Source: Pedobacter sp. SYSU D00535 (lineage in GTDB: Bacteria; Bacteroidota; Bacteroidia; Sphingobacteriales; Sphingobacteriaceae). Taken from it: DNA of 64,000 nt. The stretch is taken from positions 372,001 through 436,000 of the forward strand of contig NZ_JAFEWD010000002.1 in the NCBI RefSeq assembly GCF_017355855.1, in the 5' to 3' direction. The position numbers and the translations under genes were made by a program. The notes below the pieces were generated by a model that was not told the origin of the DNA, ran no database searches, and saw nothing but the letters and a program-made list of their open reading frames with translations. Below, one piece after another: positions 53,466 through 63,065 of the stretch; the first letter of the stretch is position 1, and every line of letters starts with the position of its first letter.

Positions 53466-54671
53466 ATGCCCAATATTGCTCCGTTTAGATGGATTCACCC
53501 TTCCTCTTCTTTTATTCAGAAAGTGCCTGTTTATATAGAAAACATGAGCTTAGAGGAAGCGAAGGTGCAAAGAAGCAATAACGACTATTCATTTCTGCAT
53601 TTGCTTACCCCTGAACCGGATGAGGAGGATGGCAAGGATCCTAAAGAGGCAGTATTTGGTAAAATAGCCAAAAATCTGGCAGCATTTCTTGCATCAGAAG
53701 TAATGGTAGAAGAGGCGGAGCCAGCTCTTTACATCATCGAGATTTCCAGGGGCGGGAAAAGTTTTAAAGGGATTTGGGCTTTAACAGCAAGCAGTGAGCT
53801 GGAAACTAAAATTTTGAAGCACGAACGCGTCCAGCCCGAGCGGAAGGAGCATATTGAAAGTTACCTGCTAAATTCCGGTATTGACGGAAATCCCGTTCTG
53901 CTTACCTATCCGCAGTCCCAGATTTTGATGGAAATGATGAATGAATTTTCAGGGGTAGATCCGCATTTGAGATTTCAGGCAGAGGATGCTGATCATCGAT
54001 TGTGGCGGGTGAGTGCTGCAACTGAGGTAGCCGCAGTGGTCGCAGCGATAGCAGCGCTGCCGGCAGTTTACATTGCTGATGGGCATCATAGAGCGGCGGC
54101 TTTTCAATCCCTGTTCAAACAGGATAGGGGAGTTGATGGCCGGTTTCGGTATTTTTCATCGGTCTATATTCCTTCCTCGTCAGTCCACCTAAAGTCTTAC
54201 CATCGTTTGATAAAGGATCTCAACGGTCTCAGTCTGCAGGAGGTACTTCAGGCTATTAAAAGAAGCTTTCATATCAATCAAATTACGCAGTCTTCCGACA
54301 CTCGCATTTCCGGAAGTTTCGATTTCTATTGTCAGGGAATGTTTTTTAATCTAATTCCTAAGGATCATATCCTAAATCATAAAAATCCAGCGGCTGATAT
54401 TACAGTTCGATTGCTGCATGATTCTATCCTCGCCCCCCTGTTGAAAATAACGAATCCGACAGAAGATTCGCGAATAAGATATGTGGAGCAAGACGCTATC
54501 GCGGCAGTGATTGGAGCAGTAGATAGAAACGAATATGAGGCGGCTTTTTTACTGAATCCGCCTTCCATTGAACAGGTAATGGCGCTGGCCGATGCAGACG
54601 AAGTAATGCCTCCTAAATCTACATATATAGAACCAAAGTTCCCGGCAGGAGCATTAGTGCATTTGTGTTAG
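53466..54671 (+). CDS. DUF1015 family protein
   Basis: 401 residues. The DUF1015 signature is YIADGHHRAAAFQSLF near residue 200, with an N-terminal FRWIHPSSSFIQKV and a C-terminal NPPSIEQVMALADADEVMPP stretch. It often follows serA in Bacteroidota and other bacteria, which suggests a role near serine or one-carbon metabolism, but the biochemical function is unknown. It starts about 35 bases after a terminator, so read-through would be needed for cotranscription with serA. Confidence 0.88.
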   Translation: MPNIAPFRWIHPSSSFIQKVPVYIENMSLEEAKVQRSNNDYSFLHLLTPEPDEEDGKDPKEAVFGKIAKNLAAFLASEVMVEEAEPALYIIEISRGGKSFKGIWALTASSELETKILKHERVQPERKEHIESYLLNSGIDGNPVLLTYPQSQILMEMMNEFSGVDPHLRFQAEDADHRLWRVSAATEVAAVVAAIAALPAVYIADGHHRAAAFQSLFKQDRGVDGRFRYFSSVYIPSSSVHLKSYHRLIKDLNGLSLQEVLQAIKRSFHINQITQSSDTRISGSFDFYCQGMFFNLIPKDHILNHKNPAADITVRLLHDSILAPLLKITNPTEDSRIRYVEQDAIAAVIGAVDRNEYEAAFLLNPPSIEQVMALADADEVMPPKSTYIEPKFPAGALVHLC

Positions 54672-54692
54672 GCTTAAAAATGCCGCCATAAG

Positions 54693-56084
54693 TTATAGTT
54701 CAAAAACTTCTCCTTTTTCTGGTATTTGCACCTGATAGCCTTCCTGCACCAAATCGCTTCGTAAGGCTTCCATGCTTTGTAGCTCCCCATGTACCAGAAA
54801 AACTTTCTTCAACTGGGCTTTGTCCTGGTTTCTCACCAAAGACACGAGACCTTCGTGATCAGCATGCCCGCTGAATAAATCTGTTTGTTTGATGGTAGCA
54901 TACACTGCCAGTTCCCTATCCCGGATGTGCACTACCGGGTCTCCCCGAAGGAGTCGATGACCTAGCGTGCCTTTGGCGCTGTAGCCGATAAAAAGGATGG
55001 TGCAGTAGTAGTTTTGAATGTTATAGTACAAATGGTCTTGAATCCGGCCTCCCTCCAGCATTCCCGCAGAAGAGATAATTATACAGGGTTCCAGGTAGTT
55101 GGTCAACTCTTTACTCTCTTTCAAGTTTTGTACATAAAAGAGATTGTCAAATTCAAAATTGTCCCCCTTCAACCGGTAGAACTCCTGTGCGTCTTCGTTC
55201 AAGCTGCTGCTGTATTTTCTAAAGATTTCTGTTGCATAGTTCGCCAGAGGACTGTCGACAAAAATCTTAACCTTCGGGAGTAAGCCCTTACTAAAGATCT
55301 TGTTCAGGGAAAAAACCAGGGCTTGCGTTCTGCCGATGCTGAAAGCCGGTATAATGAGTCTGCCTGGATTCTTTATGCAGGTTTGCTCTACAGTGTCAAG
55401 CAGCACTTGTTCTATTTGAGATTCCTTGCTATGAAAGCGTCCACCATAAGTCGACTCCGAGACGAGGTAGTCCACCGGTGGTAACGGCTGTGGATCGACA
55501 ATTACCGGATAGTTGTGACGTCCTATGTCCCCTGTAAATGCGATTTTCTTTTGAGTCCCATTCTCTTCAACCGTGAATACCGCACTGGCGGCTCCCAGTA
55601 AATGACCGGCAGGAATAAATTCCACCGACACGGATCCGTTCAAGCGAAACGGCTTGTTAAATCCGATGGTAACAAACCGTTCCATTGTATCCATCACGTG
55701 CTTCTGCAGATAGAGTGGCTTCGGACCACTCGACTTGCTTCTTCTCTTATTCCGGTTGTGTTTGCGCTCCTTGCCCAAAAAAATGTTGACTGAGTCTAGC
55801 AACAGGAGCTCGGTTAAATCTGCAGTAGGGGAGGTGCTTAAAATCTGTCCATCAAATCCCATTCTTACTAAAGTCGGAATATTCCCGGAATGATCAATAT
55901 GGGCATGTGTAAGCACAACAACGTCTATATCTGAGGGGGCAAAAGGAAAAAGCTCATTCTCCTCCTGCCAGGTGCCTTTTTCATAGTCAAGGCCGCAGTC
56001 TATCAAGATTTTGTAGTTGTTTATTTCCAAAAGGTGCATGCTGCCGGTCACCTGGCGTGCAGCACCCCATATAGTTAGTTTCAT
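54693..56084 (-). CDS. MBL-fold/beta-CASP RNA nuclease
   Basis: 463 residues. The metallo-beta-lactamase motif HAHIDHSGNIP near residue 59 binds two zincs; SESTYGGRFHS near 206, ISSAGMLEGGRIQDH near 345 and FSGHADHEGL near 410 followed by VFLVHGE are the beta-CASP and RMMBL motifs. This matches the cleavage and polyadenylation factor-like RNA nuclease group (RNA-specificity MBL). It could process or degrade RNA. Minus strand, its stop lies 22 bases from the convergent DUF1015 stop. Confidence 0.9.
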   Translation of the reverse strand: MKLTIWGAARQVTGSMHLLEINNYKILIDCGLDYEKGTWQEENELFPFAPSDIDVVVLTHAHIDHSGNIPTLVRMGFDGQILSTSPTADLTELLLLDSVNIFLGKERKHNRNKRRSKSSGPKPLYLQKHVMDTMERFVTIGFNKPFRLNGSVSVEFIPAGHLLGAASAVFTVEENGTQKKIAFTGDIGRHNYPVIVDPQPLPPVDYLVSESTYGGRFHSKESQIEQVLLDTVEQTCIKNPGRLIIPAFSIGRTQALVFSLNKIFSKGLLPKVKIFVDSPLANYATEIFRKYSSSLNEDAQEFYRLKGDNFEFDNLFYVQNLKESKELTNYLEPCIIISSAGMLEGGRIQDHLYYNIQNYYCTILFIGYSAKGTLGHRLLRGDPVVHIRDRELAVYATIKQTDLFSGHADHEGLVSLVRNQDKAQLKKVFLVHGELQSMEALRSDLVQEGYQVQIPEKGEVFEL

Positions 56085-56175
56085 TTAAGCGATGTGTTCT
56101 TAATTCAAATAGATAATACAATAACGACAAAGACCTTTTGTTTGATCTTCAGTGCCTGATTATCCTACCAGGATG

Positions 56176-57999
56176 TTAGGCTTCAAACTGAAGTTGACTA
56201 AGATAACGGTAAAGTCCTTCTTCGTTTTGGATTAACTCGTCGTGCGTGCCTGATTCCAATACCTGTCCCTTTTCCAGAACGACTATTTTATCAGCCTCAC
56301 GAATAGTGGATAGGCGATGAGCGATAATAATCGAGGTACGATCTTTCATCAACACCTCCAATGCTTCCTGCACCAGACGCTCAGATTCAGAGTCAAGAGA
56401 AGAAGTCGCTTCATCAAGGATTAAGATGGCGGGATCTTTCAACAATGCTCTCGCAATGGCAATGCGCTGTCTTTGTCCCCCCGAAAGTTTTATTCCACGT
56501 TCTCCTACAAGGGTATCATACCCTTCGGGCAGATTTTTGATAAAGGAATGAGCGTTTGCTTTTTCTGCAGCAGCGATGATCTCGGACTCCGAGGCGCCTA
56601 ATTTTCCATAAGCAATATTCTCGCGAATAGTACCCCCAAATAAAAGGACATCCTGAGGTACAATGGCCACCTGATTACGGATATCTGTCAGCGGGAAGCT
56701 TTGAGAAGGTAGATTGTCGAATAACAGCTGTCCTGCATCCGGTTCGTAGAACCGCAGTATTAAGGAGGCGATGGTGGATTTTCCAGCGCCACTGGGTCCT
56801 ACAATCGCAACCTTTTCTCCAGCTTTTGCTTCAAAGGAAAGGCCTTTTAAAATTTGAACCTCTTTGCGCGAAGGATATGCGAACCAAACGTCCTCGAACT
56901 TAAGGTTCCCCTCAAGAACACGTTTTGTCGCATTATCTTCTACGGAAATTGATATTGGCTCGTTTGTTTCTTCTAAAATCTCTACGATTCGTTCAGTCGC
57001 ACCCAGGGCTTTTTGAACGTTTGCGAGGAGATCGGGAAAAGTACCCATTGCAGCTCCCACGAACATGGAATATAAGATATACGTGCTTAACTGCCCGACT
57101 GATAGGATATCCTGTTGAACTAGTGTAGACCCATACCAAATAACTCCAACTATAGCCCCAAAAAGACAGAAGACTATAAACGATGCAAAAGCTCCCCTTA
57201 AGGTTGCACCTCTTAAAGCAATAGTCACCACCTCTTGGAGGCTTCTGTTATACCTATTTACTTCATATGATTCGTTCGTAAAGGCTTTTACATTCGCAAT
57301 CCCCAGTAAGGTCTCATGAACTACAATATTTGATTCCGCAAGTTTGTCTTGAGCTTGTCGAGAGATTTTTCGTATTAATTTTCCAAAGAACACGGCCGAG
57401 ACTACCAGCAAAGGAAGAATAGCGACATTAAACAAGGTCAAACGCTGTGAAACAAACAGGAGAATAATTATACTACCTATGAAAAATATTGCCTGCCTTA
57501 CCATTTCAGCAAGGGTTGTTGTTAGCGTGTCTTGAATTTGAGATAGGTCAGCAGTGAGCCTACTGTTCAACTCTCCCACACGCCTATTGTTAAAAAAGTC
57601 CATTGGAAGAGTTATCAGCTTAAAATACGTCTCTCTTCTGAGGTCCGCAATCGTCTTTTCAGCGACTTCTACAAATAACTTGATCCTAAAGAAGGATACA
57701 AACGATTGTATAAATAGAACCACAAAGGCGGTAGCACCGAGCGCATTGATACTGGGAGAGATAAAATCAAACTTGTATTTACCTTGTGCGGCATCAAACA
57801 TTGCGCCTAACAAAGCTGGTATCGCAAGGCCCGTGAAGCTAGAAATAAGAAGAAAAAAAAGGCCTAATAAGAACTTTCCGCGATATGGCTTGACATATGA
57901 CAAAAGTCCCTCCGCTTGTTTTAAGCTTTCTTTAGTTATTTTAGTTTTCGGTAGCTCCTCTTCCGGGGTTGTTCCACTATTAAATCTATTTCTTGCCAT
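56176..57999 (-). CDS. ABC transporter, fused permease/ATPase (MsbA-like exporter)
   Basis: 607 residues. Residues 1-330 hold six transmembrane helices (ABC type-I exporter); the ATPase follows with Walker A (VGPSGAGKST), Q-loop, signature LSGGQRQRIAIARAL, Walker B (AILILDEATSSLD) and H-loop (IAHRLSTI). It works as a homodimer or with a partner; lipid (MsbA-like), drug or peptide export cannot be decided. Length and build match MsbA/BmrA. A -7-like element lies 30 bases upstream. Confidence 0.92.
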   Translation of the reverse strand: MARNRFNSGTTPEEELPKTKITKESLKQAEGLLSYVKPYRGKFLLGLFFLLISSFTGLAIPALLGAMFDAAQGKYKFDFISPSINALGATAFVVLFIQSFVSFFRIKLFVEVAEKTIADLRRETYFKLITLPMDFFNNRRVGELNSRLTADLSQIQDTLTTTLAEMVRQAIFFIGSIIILLFVSQRLTLFNVAILPLLVVSAVFFGKLIRKISRQAQDKLAESNIVVHETLLGIANVKAFTNESYEVNRYNRSLQEVVTIALRGATLRGAFASFIVFCLFGAIVGVIWYGSTLVQQDILSVGQLSTYILYSMFVGAAMGTFPDLLANVQKALGATERIVEILEETNEPISISVEDNATKRVLEGNLKFEDVWFAYPSRKEVQILKGLSFEAKAGEKVAIVGPSGAGKSTIASLILRFYEPDAGQLLFDNLPSQSFPLTDIRNQVAIVPQDVLLFGGTIRENIAYGKLGASESEIIAAAEKANAHSFIKNLPEGYDTLVGERGIKLSGGQRQRIAIARALLKDPAILILDEATSSLDSESERLVQEALEVLMKDRTSIIIAHRLSTIREADKIVVLEKGQVLESGTHDELIQNEEGLYRYLSQLQFEA

Positions 58000-58029
58000 C
58001 TATCATTAAAACGCCATCAACAGCGGGAA

Positions 58030-58037
58030 CAAAAATA
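58030..58037 (-). promoter_or_regulatory. -7 element for the ABC exporter
   Basis: CAAAAATA on the plus strand is TATTTTTG on the minus strand, fitting TAnnTTTG, 30 bases before the ATG at 57999. Confidence 0.4.
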
Positions 58038-58086
58038 GCTTTTTTCTTAGCTCTTGCTTGCCCGTAAAATCAACACCGCGTAATTT

Positions 58087-58863
58087 TTAGTGAAACTCTA
58101 CCCGTACAATATCGCCGAGGTGAAGGCCTAGTAGTCCGCTGGCATTCCCCTTATTGATCGCGATTTCCAGATAGTTGCTAATTCCGAACAAACATAGCTT
58201 TTCGCCTTCTGGTACTTCATTGTAATGCCAGCTCAATTGAGAAATTGATTCACTTTTGCGGAAATATAAAGTGAAAGGCCTTCCTTGCTGAACTTTGCTG
58301 AATAGCTCTTTCGATATGTTGGTAATTACGTTTTGGAAAGAGTCGATATAAATCACACTTCCCCTGATCATGTCTTTCTCGATAACAGGCTGCAGATTTA
58401 CCTTTTCTTCAAGTTCAGTAACTGGAATTCCTATTTCAGACAGCGGTTTGCCGGCAGCGAGGTGGCAAGCAGCTTTTGCAAAGATGTCGGTCAGCGGGAA
58501 GTGCAGGAATTTAAGATCCTGCATGATATCGAGCTCCACAATTTGCGAGGGGGGCTCTTGAAACATCAGTGAAAAAATGCCGTTGTCGGAACCCACAAAG
58601 AACTGTCCCCGGTACTCCATTGCCAGGTAGCGGGTACGCTCGCTGTAGACAGAATCTATACCTACTAAATGAACGGTTCCCGGCGGGAAATAAGGAAAAG
58701 CATTTTTTAAAACGAAAGCAGCTTGTGGAACGTTAAAAGCAGAAATACTGTGGGTAATATCAACTAGATTGACGTTTGGCAACAGGCTGTAGATGCTTCC
58801 TTTGAGCGCCGCCTGGTAAAAATCTTTGTAACCGAGATCGGTCGTTAAAGTTATTATTGCCAT
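58087..58863 (-). CDS. SAM hydroxide adenosyltransferase (DUF62 family)
   Basis: 258 residues from the ATG at 58863 (a TTG three bases earlier adds one residue). Family features: ITLTTDLGYKDFYQAALKG at the N-terminus, VGSDNGIFSLMF near 92 and IDSFQNVITNISKELF near 172, the adenosyl and nucleophile regions. DUF62 enzymes add hydroxide to S-adenosylmethionine giving adenosine and methionine, and are relatives of fluorinase and chlorinase. The long loop seen in halogenases does not look present. Divergent from phoH. Confidence 0.9.
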   Translation of the reverse strand: MAIITLTTDLGYKDFYQAALKGSIYSLLPNVNLVDITHSISAFNVPQAAFVLKNAFPYFPPGTVHLVGIDSVYSERTRYLAMEYRGQFFVGSDNGIFSLMFQEPPSQIVELDIMQDLKFLHFPLTDIFAKAACHLAAGKPLSEIGIPVTELEEKVNLQPVIEKDMIRGSVIYIDSFQNVITNISKELFSKVQQGRPFTLYFRKSESISQLSWHYNEVPEGEKLCLFGISNYLEIAINKGNASGLLGLHLGDIVRVEFH

Positions 58864-58967
58864 CAAAAAAGTGAATATTAATTGTTAATCTTGTGAGTAA
58901 AGATTGCAGCCTGCAAATATTGAATTTTAATTGCACATATAAATCAACAAACTAAAAAAAGCATAAC

Positions 58968-59930
58968 TTGAACGAATTACGACTTGATCTTGATACGATT
59001 AACCCAGTAGTGCTCTGGGGCCCTAATAACGAATATTTCGAACTCATCAAACGGCAGTTTCCAAAGCTAAAAATAGTGGCCCGCGGAACAGAGGTGAAGG
59101 TACTTGGCGACGAGGTAGAACTGACAGCTTTTAAACATCGGTTTTCCGAATTAACCAATCATATCGAAAAATACAACAACCTTAGCAGTAATGATGTAGA
59201 ACGTATTTTGGGGGCTAAATTACCAGCTGCAGCTGAAAGCGATACTGCAGAAAAAGCTCCACTTGGCGGCGGAGAGGCCATTGTGTTCGGGCCGAACGGC
59301 ATCGTAGTAAAAGCACGGACGGTTAACCAGCGGCGGATGGTAGAGAGTATCAATAAAAACGATATTCTTTTTGCTATTGGTCCGGCAGGTACGGGAAAAA
59401 CATATACCGCTGTAGCACTTGCCGTAAGGGCGCTTAAAAACAAAGAAATTAAACGAATAATACTCACCCGACCGGCAGTAGAAGCAGGTGAAAATCTGGG
59501 CTTTCTTCCGGGTGATTTGAAGGAGAAAATTGATCCGTATCTCCGCCCTCTTTACGATGCTCTTGACGATATGATTCCGCCTGAAAAGTTGAAAGTCTAT
59601 CTGGAAAATCGAACAATTGAGGTTGCTCCCTTAGCCTTCATGCGCGGTAGGACGTTGGATAACTGTTTCGTTATTCTCGACGAGGCACAAAATTCGACGG
59701 ATATGCAGTTAAAAATGTTTCTAACCCGTATGGGACCATCTGCCAAGTTTATCGTTACCGGAGATATTACTCAAATAGATCTTCCGAAGAAGCAGCAGTC
59801 GGGATTACATACTGCTCTTCGCGTACTTAACGATATCAAAGGCATCGACATTATCTACCTTAGCGGTGAGGACGTGGTTCGGCATAAACTAGTTAAGCAG
59901 ATTTTGAAGGCCTACGGCGATATTCAGTAG
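58968..59930 (+). CDS. PhoH family protein (ATPase)
   Basis: 320 residues with a TTG start at 58968, the only start that keeps the conserved N-terminal KH-like part. Walker A (AIGPAGTGKTYTAVALAV) near residue 137, AEVAPLAFMRGRTLDN-type motif near 220 and Walker B (VILDEAQNSTDMQLKMFLT) near 240. PhoH-like proteins are ATPases, some with RNA-helicase or RNase (PhoH2) activity, and are often phosphate- or stress-regulated. Divergent from the SAM hydroxide adenosyltransferase. Function is not proven. Confidence 0.92.
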   Translation: MNELRLDLDTINPVVLWGPNNEYFELIKRQFPKLKIVARGTEVKVLGDEVELTAFKHRFSELTNHIEKYNNLSSNDVERILGAKLPAAAESDTAEKAPLGGGEAIVFGPNGIVVKARTVNQRRMVESINKNDILFAIGPAGTGKTYTAVALAVRALKNKEIKRIILTRPAVEAGENLGFLPGDLKEKIDPYLRPLYDALDDMIPPEKLKVYLENRTIEVAPLAFMRGRTLDNCFVILDEAQNSTDMQLKMFLTRMGPSAKFIVTGDITQIDLPKKQQSGLHTALRVLNDIKGIDIIYLSGEDVVRHKLVKQILKAYGDIQ

Positions 59931-59982
59931 AAACGGATTACGTGATTGATTGAGATTTTTTAGTCCATATTCGCTAAAAGAC

Positions 59983-59990
59983 TATTTTTG
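59983..59990 (+). promoter_or_regulatory. -7 element of purC
   Basis: TATTTTTG fits TAnnTTTG and ends 32 bases before the purC ATG at 60023. Confidence 0.45.
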
Positions 59991-60022
59991 CGCATTCAAT
60001 CACATCATTCAACTATTTATTA

Positions 60023-60970
60023 ATGTCAGCAATAAAAGAAACACATTTCAATCTACCAGGGCAAACGGGCTTTTATAAAGGAAAAGTTAGAGACGTTTAT
60101 AATATCTCGGATAAGTTCCTGGTGATGGTGGTGTCTGACAGGATATCCGCTTTCGACGTGGTTTTACCTGAAGCAATTCCATATAAAGGTCAGGTCCTTA
60201 ACCAAATTGCGGCCAAGTTTTTAAATGCTACTCAGGATATAGTTCCTAACTGGATCATTGATGTTCCGGATCCCAGTGTCACTATAGGTAAAATCTGTGA
60301 ACCGTTTAAAGTGGAAATGGTAATCAGAGGATACCTGGCGGGTCATGCATGGCGGGAATATCAGGCAGGAAGACGGCAGGTTTGCGGTGTTCAATTGCCT
60401 GAGGGATTGAAAGAGAACGATAAATTACCCAAGCCGATCATCACACCGACAACCAAAGCGGCAGTAGGGCATGATGAGGACATTTCGAGAGAGGAGATCC
60501 TGAGCAGAGGTATCGTTAGCGAAGCGGATTACGTGGAACTCGAAAAATATACGAGGGAGCTGTTTCTACGCGGTACGGAAATGGCGGCAGAACGCGGTTT
60601 GATTCTGGTAGATACCAAGTATGAGTTTGGGAAAGCGGATGGTAAGATTTATTTGATTGACGAAATACATACGCCGGATTCCTCAAGATATTTTTACAAA
60701 GAGGGTTATCAAGAACTTCAGGCTAAGGGAGAACCGCAAAGACAGTTATCGAAAGAGTTTGTCAGAAAATGGTTGATTGAAAATGGCTTTCAGGGTAAAG
60801 AGGGCCAATCTGTTCCTCCTATGAGTACCGAGCTGGTTAATTCCATCTCTGAGCGCTATATAGAACTCTATGAACACATAACAGGTGAGGCCTTTAGAAG
60901 GGCAGAGGGAACAGATGTATTGGCGCGGTTAGAAAATAATATCTTAGAAAGTTTAAATCGGCTAAAGTGA
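60023..60970 (+). CDS. purC: Phosphoribosylaminoimidazolesuccinocarboxamide synthase
   Basis: 315 residues. Step of purine synthesis: joins aspartate to CAIR using ATP. Seen: [20 protein letters not shown] near residue 18 (ATP site), [13 protein letters not shown] near 111, and [20 protein letters not shown] near 195 followed by the THTPDSSR-type motif. The length fits the longer (about 300 residues) form found in fungi and Bacteroidota. Two genes follow on the same strand with short gaps. Confidence 0.95.
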   Translation: MSAIKETHFNLPGQTGFYKGKVRDVYNISDKFLVMVVSDRISAFDVVLPEAIPYKGQVLNQIAAKFLNATQDIVPNWIIDVPDPSVTIGKICEPFKVEMVIRGYLAGHAWREYQAGRRQVCGVQLPEGLKENDKLPKPIITPTTKAAVGHDEDISREEILSRGIVSEADYVELEKYTRELFLRGTEMAAERGLILVDTKYEFGKADGKIYLIDEIHTPDSSRYFYKEGYQELQAKGEPQRQLSKEFVRKWLIENGFQGKEGQSVPPMSTELVNSISERYIELYEHITGEAFRRAEGTDVLARLENNILESLNRLK

Positions 60971-61009
60971 AAATAATTTGCTAATATTGTAGTACAGAAA
61001 CTGGTTTAT

Positions 61010-61387
61010 ATGAAATTTACGATTGATAAACACGAGAAGTACGTATTAATAAAACTTAACGAGTCAAAGCTGAATAGCCTGGTGTCGCCACAGCTCAAGT
61101 CAGAGTTAATTTTGATTAATACAGAGGGGATACGTAACATAATTCTAGACCTTTCGGCTGTTAAATATTCCGACTCCTCAGGTTTGAGTAGTTTGCTGGT
61201 TGGTCACCGTCTATGTAAAAATGCTGAAGGTAGTTTTATCATTACCGGCGTAAATGATAACATCAATCGTTTGGTTACCATATCTCAGTTAGAAAACGTG
61301 TTGACAATTATCCCTTCTGTTGAAGAAGCCATTGATATCATTTTCATGGAAGAAATTGAGCGTGAGCTTAAAAAAGAGGCGAGGTAA
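61010..61387 (+). CDS. STAS-domain protein (anti-sigma-factor antagonist-like)
   Basis: 125 residues. STAS fold with the phosphorylatable serine region YSDSSGLSSLLVGHRLC near residue 60, as in SpoIIAA/RsbV. The C-terminal extension after the STAS domain is acidic then basic (FMEEIERELKKEAR). No anti-sigma kinase or phosphatase lies nearby. Its position between purC and RNase Z, with gaps of 39 and 16 bases, is one I recall from other Bacteroidota, implying cotranscription with rnz. Confidence 0.9.
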   Translation: MKFTIDKHEKYVLIKLNESKLNSLVSPQLKSELILINTEGIRNIILDLSAVKYSDSSGLSSLLVGHRLCKNAEGSFIITGVNDNINRLVTISQLENVLTIIPSVEEAIDIIFMEEIERELKKEAR

Positions 61388-61403
61388 TTGCTGCTGAGGA
61401 TGC

Positions 61404-62315
61404 ATGAGATTTGAGGTTACCATTTTAGGAAGTAGTTCAGCAACTCCCATCTTTAACAGAAATCCCAGTGCGCAGCTTTTAAATATCAATGAGCGTTTTT
61501 TTCTTATTGACTGTGGCGAGGGGACTCAGCAGCAGCTTTTAAGAAACGGACTAAAGGCGCAGCGAATTGAGTACATCTTTATCAGCCATCTTCATGGTGA
61601 CCATTACCTTGGATTAGTAGGTTTGCTATCATCGCTCCACCTGAATGGTCGGACAAAACCCTTATTTCTTTTCGGACCACCTCAGTTGAAGGAGATTCTG
61701 GATATTCAGTTTAAGTATTCCCAGACCGAATTGAGGTACGAGTTAGTTTTTCGCGCTACACAGACGGAGCGGCCTGAAATGATATTCGAAAATCAGGACG
61801 TGGTGGTCGAAACATTTGTGTTAGATCATCGCATACCCTGCACCGGGTTTAAGTTCAGCCAAAAGCGCCGCTTAAGAAAAATAAGAAAAGATAAGGTCGA
61901 AGCCCTCAATATTCCTGTAGAAATGATTCCGCACATTAAACGGGGGGCAGACTACACCTCGCCAGATGGACGGGTTCATAAATCTGCCGAATTAACGACA
62001 GAGCCCGATGAACCTAAGAGCTACGCCTATTGCTCTGACACACTCTGCAGCTGGGGATATCTGCCTCAAATTAAGGGAGTGGATACCTTGTATCACGAGG
62101 CAACCTTTATGCATGACATGCACGAAAGGGCTCTCGAAACGTATCATACTACGTCTCTTCAGGCCGCGGAAGTTGCCATTAATGCAGGTGTGAAACAACT
62201 GCTTCTTGGTCATTTTTCGGCCCGTTATCGCGAGTTGGAGCCTTTGCTTGACGAGAGCCGGTCGCTTTTCCCAAATTCCAAACTAGCGCTCGAAGGACAA
62301 ACCTTTGTCATATAG
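61404..62315 (+). CDS. rnz: Ribonuclease Z
   Basis: 303 residues, short (bacterial) form. Trims the 3' end of tRNA precursors. The metallo-beta-lactamase site is HLHGDHYLGL near residue 60 with the later ligands in CSDTLCSWGYLP near 213 and GHFSARYRELEPL near 270. A middle exosite arm is present as in RNase Z (LRKIRKDKVEALNIP, FKFSQKRR). It follows the STAS gene by 16 bases. Confidence 0.94.
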   Translation: MRFEVTILGSSSATPIFNRNPSAQLLNINERFFLIDCGEGTQQQLLRNGLKAQRIEYIFISHLHGDHYLGLVGLLSSLHLNGRTKPLFLFGPPQLKEILDIQFKYSQTELRYELVFRATQTERPEMIFENQDVVVETFVLDHRIPCTGFKFSQKRRLRKIRKDKVEALNIPVEMIPHIKRGADYTSPDGRVHKSAELTTEPDEPKSYAYCSDTLCSWGYLPQIKGVDTLYHEATFMHDMHERALETYHTTSLQAAEVAINAGVKQLLLGHFSARYRELEPLLDESRSLFPNSKLALEGQTFVI

Positions 62316-62423
62316 CCGCCCTCAACGAGCGTCAGTTTTTCTTCCTCTTTTTTCATCTTCATATTGTTCCCAAACAGAATAGGGGGTAGCAGGTTATTTA
62401 TTGTTCTATTCGAAAGTACTTGT

Positions 62424-63029
62424 ATGGATCATATGCTGTTATTTAATACTTCTGGAATAATTGCCTGGGGTGGTTTTTTTATCATTGCCTTGTTTGTATT
62501 CGCCGAAACGGGACTGTTGCTGGGACTGGTCGTGCCAGGCGGAGAGACACTTCTTTTTACTGCAGGATTGCTGGTGAGTACTGATTCGTTACATGGAAGT
62601 ATTGAAACGCTTTTAGTGATATTAATTCTTGCAGGTGTGGCTGGCGATATTTCAGGTTTTTTCATTGGCAGGAAATTTCAGAAACGGCTGTATCGAAAGG
62701 AGGATACCTGGTATTTTAAGAAGAAGTATTTGAAGGCGGCTGAGGATTTCATCAATAAACATAAAAAATCGGCTATCATCTTTGGTAAATTTCTGCCGAT
62801 TATCCGTCCTTTTACCCCGGTGATCTCAGGGACCACTCATCTCCCTTTTTCGATTTTTATTACGCTATCTATTATTGCATGCCTTATCTATATGTGTGCA
62901 TTTACGCTTACTGGCTATTATCTAGGATCCAGTTTTCCTCAGGTAAAAGACTACCTTGGTTGGATTTTGCCGATAAGCATAATTCTGGCGTTAATCCCGG
63001 TTGTGAAGCAGATAAGGAAGTATAAATAG
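62424..63029 (+). CDS. DedA-family membrane protein
   Basis: 201 residues from the ATG at 62424 (the open frame continues upstream for 20 residues without good features). Seen: GLLLGLVVPGGETLLFTAGL near residue 35 with the conserved Glu, GDISGFFIGRKF near 80, and FGKFLPIIRPFTPVISGTTH near 130 with the FxRxx-P motif. DedA proteins flip undecaprenyl phosphate or other polar lipids or act in membrane homeostasis. Single gene, terminated weakly. Confidence 0.9.
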   Translation: MDHMLLFNTSGIIAWGGFFIIALFVFAETGLLLGLVVPGGETLLFTAGLLVSTDSLHGSIETLLVILILAGVAGDISGFFIGRKFQKRLYRKEDTWYFKKKYLKAAEDFINKHKKSAIIFGKFLPIIRPFTPVISGTTHLPFSIFITLSIIACLIYMCAFTLTGYYLGSSFPQVKDYLGWILPISIILALIPVVKQIRKYK

Positions 63030-63065
63030 GCCCGCACAGAAGGTATCTTGAGATACGATACTCCC